A stretch of DNA of 64,000 nucleotides, taken from NCBI RefSeq assembly GCF_012034245.1, contig NZ_JAATEO010000001.1, positions 186,001 to 250,000 on the forward strand, given 5' to 3'. A program made the position numbers and the translations under genes. Under the pieces are notes generated by a model that was given only the letters and a program-made list of their open reading frames with translations, did no database searches and was not told the origin of the DNA. Positions 60,275 through 64,000 of the stretch are shown one piece after another (the first letter of the stretch is position 1; every line of letters begins with the position of its first letter). The DNA is from Micromonospora thermarum (GTDB lineage: Bacteria; Actinomycetota; Actinomycetes; Mycobacteriales; Micromonosporaceae).

Positions 60275-61030
60275 ATGAGCGACGATCGTCAGGAGCCACC
60301 CGCCGGAGAGCACGACGACCGGACCCGGCCGCTGCCCCCGACCGGGGCCGAACCCGCCGACCGTACGCAGCGGTTGCCGCGACCGGAGGACAGACCGGCG
60401 GGGGCGTCCGGCGACGAGACCCGGCCGATGCCGGTCGACCGCACCGCGCCGATGCCGCCGGAGGCCCGTGGCCCGGCCGCGTGGTCGGGGCGGGCCGGGG
60501 TGCCACCGCCGCGGCCGACCGAGTACCGGGAGACGACCGAGTGGTACGCCGAGGACCAGGGGGGCCGCCGCTGGTGGCTGCCGATCCTGTGGGGCGTGCT
60601 CATCCTGCTCCTGCTCGGCGCACTCGGCGTCGGCCTGTGGCTGGCCCTGGCCGCCGACGACGACGAGCCGACCGGTCCCGAACCCTCGCCGTCGGTGTCG
60701 CTGACCCGGGCCTCCCCCACGACGGCCGCGCCGACGACCTCGGCCGCGCCGACGACCGCCTCCCCGTCGCCGACCGAGGCGGGCGAGGTGCCGATGCCGC
60801 CGGTGGTCAACCTGCCGCTGGCGACCGCCCGCGCCATCCTCGACCGCGCCGGGCTGGACTACCGCATCGAGTACCGGACGTCCGACCGGCCCGCGGGGAC
60901 GGTGTTGGACACCGATCCGGACGCCGGCGACCTGGTGGAGGAGGACGAGGAGGTCACCCTGGTGGTGTCCCGGCCCGAGCCGTCACCGACCACGGCCACG
61001 CCGAGCCCGGAGCCGACGCCCACCTCCTGA
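60275..61030 (+). CDS. PASTA-domain membrane protein (one PASTA repeat)
   Basis: A 251-residue protein with an 85-residue cytoplasmic segment rich in Pro and charged residues. A membrane segment (WWLPILWGVLILLLLGALG) and a Ser/Thr/Pro linker lead to one PASTA repeat (MPPVVNLPLATARAILDRAG). The cytoplasmic part (DRTRPLPPTGAEPADRTQRL) has TRP/TQR-like Thr sites that an Ser/Thr kinase might phosphorylate; this is inference. GGACGTGGG precedes ATG 60275. It pairs with the previous PASTA gene. Confidence 0.85.
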   Translation: MSDDRQEPPAGEHDDRTRPLPPTGAEPADRTQRLPRPEDRPAGASGDETRPMPVDRTAPMPPEARGPAAWSGRAGVPPPRPTEYRETTEWYAEDQGGRRWWLPILWGVLILLLLGALGVGLWLALAADDDEPTGPEPSPSVSLTRASPTTAAPTTSAAPTTASPSPTEAGEVPMPPVVNLPLATARAILDRAGLDYRIEYRTSDRPAGTVLDTDPDAGDLVEEDEEVTLVVSRPEPSPTTATPSPEPTPTS

Positions 61031-61042
61031 AGGGGGCGCCGC

Positions 61043-61459
61043 TCACCACATCCGGCGTCTCGTGCCGACCAGGCCCAGCCCGGCGAGCGAGATGGCCAGC
61101 CCGAAGATCCCGGACCAGAACAGCGAGCGCCGGACGTCGTCCGGTGACTGCGGCGCCGCCTGGGCGCCACCCACGCCGGCCGCCGGCCCGGCGTCGGCCG
61201 GCGGAACCTCGGTGGGTACGCCGAGATCCTCGTCGGGGGTGTCGGGGTCCGGGTCGCCCCCGAATCCGTAGACCGGCTCCTCCTCGACCACGGTGATCTC
61301 CGGGGCGGGGACCGGTGCCGTCAGTCGGGTGGAGGAGAGAGCGGGGTCGCGGACCACAACCACGAGGGTGGTGGCGGCGCCGACGAGCGCCAGGAGTCCG
61401 AAGGCGTAGGCGATACGGGAGCGGTGCCGCCGCGCGGCGGGCTGATAGACCATGGCCAT
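61043..61459 (-). CDS. Two-span membrane protein with acidic loop
   Basis: A 138-residue protein. One hydrophobic segment is near the N-terminus (IAYAFGLLALVGAATTLVVV). A Pro- and Asp/Glu-rich region (ITVVEEEPVYGFGGDPDPDT) and a C-terminal span (FWSGIFGLAISLAGLGLVG) follow, ending in RRRMW. It converges with the PASTA genes and may act at the envelope. No family recognised. Confidence 0.65.
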   Translation of the reverse strand: MAMVYQPAARRHRSRIAYAFGLLALVGAATTLVVVVRDPALSSTRLTAPVPAPEITVVEEEPVYGFGGDPDPDTPDEDLGVPTEVPPADAGPAAGVGGAQAAPQSPDDVRRSLFWSGIFGLAISLAGLGLVGTRRRMW

Positions 61460-61560
61460 CCCAGGTTCGGGGTCCTGGTCGCGCGGGGTGGAGCTGCCGG
61501 GGCGGGCGTACCGCTGATTCTATGGCCGCGGCACGCCCTCCGGTGGCGGATCGCGGGAGG

Positions 61561-61848
61561 TCAGCCCACCCGGACGGGGGTGCGGGCGACCGGCCGGCGC
61601 GCCGTCCGAACGGTGTGCGGACGGTGCTGGGGCGCGGTCTGGACCTGGTGCAGACCCTCCCGCTGGACGAAGATCGACCGCCGGCTGACCGCGTCCCCCG
61701 ATGCGTTCAACTCGTAGCCGTCGAGCCAGAGCCAACCGTCGTAGGTCGGCCAGTCGAGGACCCGGATCACCCGGAAGGTGATGGGCCGGAGGAACTGGAC
61801 ACTCGCCGCGCGAGTCACGTGCAGTACGTCACCGGAGCGGGGAAGCAC
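61561..61848 (-). CDS. Small conserved-type protein, function unknown
   Basis: A 95-residue protein from GTG 61848, preceded by AGGAG. The N-terminal two thirds look like a compact fold (LPRSGDVLHVTRAASVQFLR, then PTYDGWLWLDGYELNASGD), and the C-terminus is basic and disordered. The strong ribosome site and conserved-looking core support a real gene. No family can be assigned. Confidence 0.65.
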   Translation of the reverse strand: MLPRSGDVLHVTRAASVQFLRPITFRVIRVLDWPTYDGWLWLDGYELNASGDAVSRRSIFVQREGLHQVQTAPQHRPHTVRTARRPVARTPVRVG

Positions 61849-62541
61849 ATGGGCTCCTGGGAGGGAGGGCCGGCGGGCGAGCCGGCGGGAGCTTGATCGG
61901 GGGACGTCTCTGGTCCGGCCTCGGGGTCGTGCCTCGTGGAACCGGTGGTGCTGGTGGTGGTCGGGCCGTACCCGCTGGTGGCGCGCCGCCACCCGACCAA
62001 CACCCGGCTGCTCCGGGTACCGCTCCCGCCGCCGCAGCCATCAGGCGTGCAGCGGTGGGGTCATCACCCCGGGGCAGGTCTGGTTGCCGTGGCCCGGGTG
62101 CGCCCACCGCCTCGCGTCCCACTGGTGGTGATCTCACCACGGCGGGGGAGTGGACGGAGACGGTGAGTGACCCGTGCCATACGGACAGAGTGCATCAGCG
62201 GCGTGCGACATGCAAGTTGCACGTCGACTTTTGCCGATACGCGAGCGGCTCGCGCAATGCAACGCTTGAAGCCGTTCGCGTTCGGACGGCACACTGAGGA
62301 CCGGTTTCGCCCGTCGCGGCCGGTCGACGACCGGCACCACCCACCCCGCCGCGAACGCCCGTCCACCGGCGCGCCTGCCGGCACGACGACACGGGCGGGC
62401 GGTGTGTCGAGGTGGAGGGGGACGGGGTTGGCCAGCAGCCGGCGGTCCGACCAGCAGCCGAGGTGTCGCCGTGAGCGCGAGGAGTGAGCCGGGGTCGCTG
62501 CCCCGGGGTCCCGGGCCCTGCCGTGAGCGCGGGGTGGCGCC
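61849..62541. other. 693-bp region without a clear gene
   Basis: Open frames here lack ribosome sites and motifs. At 62205-62224 an imperfect dyad (GTGCGA with TTGCAC) and at 62241-62255 CGCGAGC with GCTCGCG could be regulatory sites of the downstream DUF5753 gene. The middle is purine- or pyrimidine-biased high-GC DNA. Confidence 0.4.
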
Positions 62542-63423
62542 GTGACTGAGCGGCGGAGCCCGACGATCCGCCGTCGGCGGCTGGGCGCGGAGCTGCGCCG
62601 GCAGCGCGAGGCGGCGGGCATCACCATCGAGGCGGTCGCGGAGCAGCTCGAGTGCTCGGCGTCCAAGATCTCCCGCATCGAGACCGGCCACACCACCGCG
62701 ACGCCCCGGGACGTCCGGGACATGCTCCGCATCTACGGCGTGGTCGGCGCCGAGAGCGACGAGCTGGTGCAGATCGCCCGGGAAGCCCGGCAGAAGGGCT
62801 GGTGGCACCCGTACAGCACGGTGCTGGTCGGGGCGTACGTCGGCCTGGAGGCGGCCGCCAGCTCCATCCGGGCGTACGAGCAGCAGGTCGTGCCCGGCCT
62901 GCTGGAGACCGAGGAGTACGCGAGCGCGATGATCCGCGCCGCCCGACCCGACTTCACGCCGGAACAGGTCGCACAACGTGTCCGTGTCCGGCTGGGTCGA
63001 CAGTCGTTGCTGACTCAGGATGATCCGGTCGATCTGTGGGTGGTGCTCGATGAGGCGGTGGTGAGCCGGCCGGTGGGCGGGGACGCGGTGATGCGTGACC
63101 AGCTCAGACGGCTGGTGGAAGTGGCCGAACTGCCGAACGTGACGTTGCAGATCCTGCCTTTCGAGGTGGGGGCGCACGCCGGCATGGACGGCACCTTCAC
63201 GATCCTGAGCTTCCCCGAGCCCGGTGATCCGGATGTCGTGTACGCAGAGAACGCCACGGGTGGGCTCTTCCTCGAGAAGAGTGACGAACTACAGAAGTAC
63301 AGCTTCATCTTCGATCACATCCGCGCAGCGGCCATTCGTCCCGAGGAGTCCGTCGCACACATCGCGAAACTGGCAGAGGAGCCGCTGTGGAAATGGCGAC
63401 CAAGAAGTTCCCCGTGGACCTGA
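62542..63423 (+). CDS. XRE-family regulator with DUF5753 (Scr1-type), second copy
   Basis: A 293-residue regulator of the same type as the one at 39482. It has an HTH (LRRQREAAGITIEAVAEQLE, then SASKISRIETGH), the DUF5753 WW-containing linker (QKGWWHPYSTVL) and VVPGLLETEEYASAMI. GTG 62542 is used. It overlaps the DUF397 gene by 37 bases, the usual linked pair. Confidence 0.93.
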   Translation: MTERRSPTIRRRRLGAELRRQREAAGITIEAVAEQLECSASKISRIETGHTTATPRDVRDMLRIYGVVGAESDELVQIAREARQKGWWHPYSTVLVGAYVGLEAAASSIRAYEQQVVPGLLETEEYASAMIRAARPDFTPEQVAQRVRVRLGRQSLLTQDDPVDLWVVLDEAVVSRPVGGDAVMRDQLRRLVEVAELPNVTLQILPFEVGAHAGMDGTFTILSFPEPGDPDVVYAENATGGLFLEKSDELQKYSFIFDHIRAAAIRPEESVAHIAKLAEEPLWKWRPRSSPWT

Positions 63424-63614
63424 CGCAGGCCACCTGGTTCAAGAGCTCGAAGAGCGGGCCGAACTGCGACAACTGCGTGGAGGTGGCGTACGTGACGGGG
63501 GCGGTCGGCGTGCGGGACTCGAAGGACAAGTCGGGTCCGGCCCTGATCTTCAGCCCGGGTGGGTGGCGTGCCTTCGTCACCGGCACCCGGGGCGGCGTCT
63601 TCGGCCGGGACTGA
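63387..63614 (+). CDS. DUF397-domain protein, second copy
   Basis: A 75-residue DUF397 protein (ATWFKSSKSGPNCDNCVEVA, then VGVRDSKDKSGPALIFSPGG). The CDNC pair is different from the SECVE seen in the first copy. GTG 63387 lies within the regulator gene; ATG 63393 is also possible. Translation is coupled to the DUF5753 gene. Confidence 0.93.
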   Translation: MEMATKKFPVDLTQATWFKSSKSGPNCDNCVEVAYVTGAVGVRDSKDKSGPALIFSPGGWRAFVTGTRGGVFGRD

Positions 63615-63810
63615 CCGTCGACCGTGTGTCCCCGTCCGGCCCGACCGGGCGGGGCCATCGGCGTGCCCGCACCACCGGCCGTTCGGCGGCTCGGCGCATG
63701 ACCGCCGGTGTCCCCGTCGCCACATCGGTCCCGTCTCGTTGAACCGGTCGGTACGGCGTTGGTCGACAACCGCCGTACGGATCGGCGACCGAGCGAGGCA
63801 GGCGAGACGG

Positions 63811-64000
63811 ATGACGACGATCGGGTCAGACAACCTCACCAACGGTCCGGGCAAGCCGGAACGGTTCGGGGGCAAGTACCGCGGGGCGCGCCGCGACACC
63901 GTGCTGACCGAGGTCGTGTCGTCGGAGGCCGAGGTCGGCGAGCGGGAGGCGCCCGCCCCGGAGCCCGCCGGCCCGCCGCTCACCCTGCCCTCGCTGGACC
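63811..64000 (+). CDS. Uncharacterised protein, N-terminal part (cut by window edge)
   Basis: The visible 63 codons begin at ATG 63811 (MTTIGSDNLTNGPGKPERFG) and continue in frame to the edge. The composition is disordered and acidic (SSEAEVGEREAPAPEPAGP). No motif is present, so function cannot be named. The rest lies outside the window. Confidence 0.6.
   Translation, partial: MTTIGSDNLTNGPGKPERFGGKYRGARRDTVLTEVVSSEAEVGEREAPAPEPAGPPLTLPSLD

Noticed and set aside
61936..62166. A 76-codon plus frame starting at GTG 61936
   Set aside because: No ribosome site, basic and Pro-rich composition, and no motif.

Overview
This is a high-GC actinobacterial chromosome segment, most likely Micromonospora or a close relative in the Micromonosporaceae. 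The case rests on very high third-position GC, many GTG starts, two DUF5753/DUF397 regulator pairs, and copies of an interspersed AAGGGGCCCTT-type repeat that I associate with Micromonospora intergenic DNA. No rRNA, tRNA, CRISPR array or intact insertion sequence was found.

Layout. (1) 1-8.7 kb: a methyltransferase/SDR pair, an XRE-type regulator with a helical-repeat tail, an S9 peptidase, and an operon of APC permease, acetamidase/formamidase, GOLPH3-like protein and GNAT acetyltransferase. Two divergent promoters here carry nearly the same dyad (ATGCGGAC, 9 or 10 bp, GTCCGCAT), suggesting one shared regulon. (2) 8.8-10.9 kb: a protein joining a transposase-like HTH, a zinc ribbon and helical repeats, then a SARP/BTAD-like regulator. 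(3) 10.9-22.2 kb: an accessory defence island. It holds a GmrSD-like DUF262 nuclease with RadC, and a type I restriction-modification set (hsdR, hsdM, hsdS) with an AbiEi/AbiEii toxin-antitoxin pair between hsdR and hsdM. The toxin gene is frameshifted in a six-base G run. Two plasmid/ICE-like genes lie at its right end.

(4) 22.3-38.2 kb: mostly chromosomal genes. These include an LPXTG surface protein, threonylcarbamoyl-AMP synthase, CBS proteins, a broken MBL-fold gene, a very large doubled P-type ATPase, an MFS exporter under a SoxR-box-like dyad, a YbaK-type deacylase, a DsbA-family protein, SufE and ProS. (5) 38.2-45.8 kb: a patchy region with a truncated rloB-like gene fused head to head with a truncated propeller gene, a DUF5753/DUF397 pair, an SGNH hydrolase, a rhodanese, a TetR regulator facing a decayed FAD monooxygenase, an MFS transporter and VanZ. 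(6) 45.8-51.9 kb: a leucine/isovalerate catabolic cluster: TetR regulator, biotin carboxylase, HMG-CoA lyase, carboxyltransferase and acyl-CoA dehydrogenase. It lacks a visible biotin carrier and a methylglutaconyl-CoA hydratase. (7) 52-64 kb: a STAND-type regulator, a MarR/YceI pair, a glutamate-cysteine ligase-family enzyme, two PASTA proteins without a kinase, a second DUF5753/DUF397 pair and a partial gene at the edge.

Palindromic repeats recur between genes: two copies of a GATCATG...TTAGCGGG family, one CGATCTTGCACTT element and several AAGGGGCCCTT elements, one of which supplies the stop codon of a CBS protein. The most promising unexplained items are the shared dyad in region 1, the AbiE module inside the restriction operon, the transposase-derived fusion protein and the palindromic repeat families.
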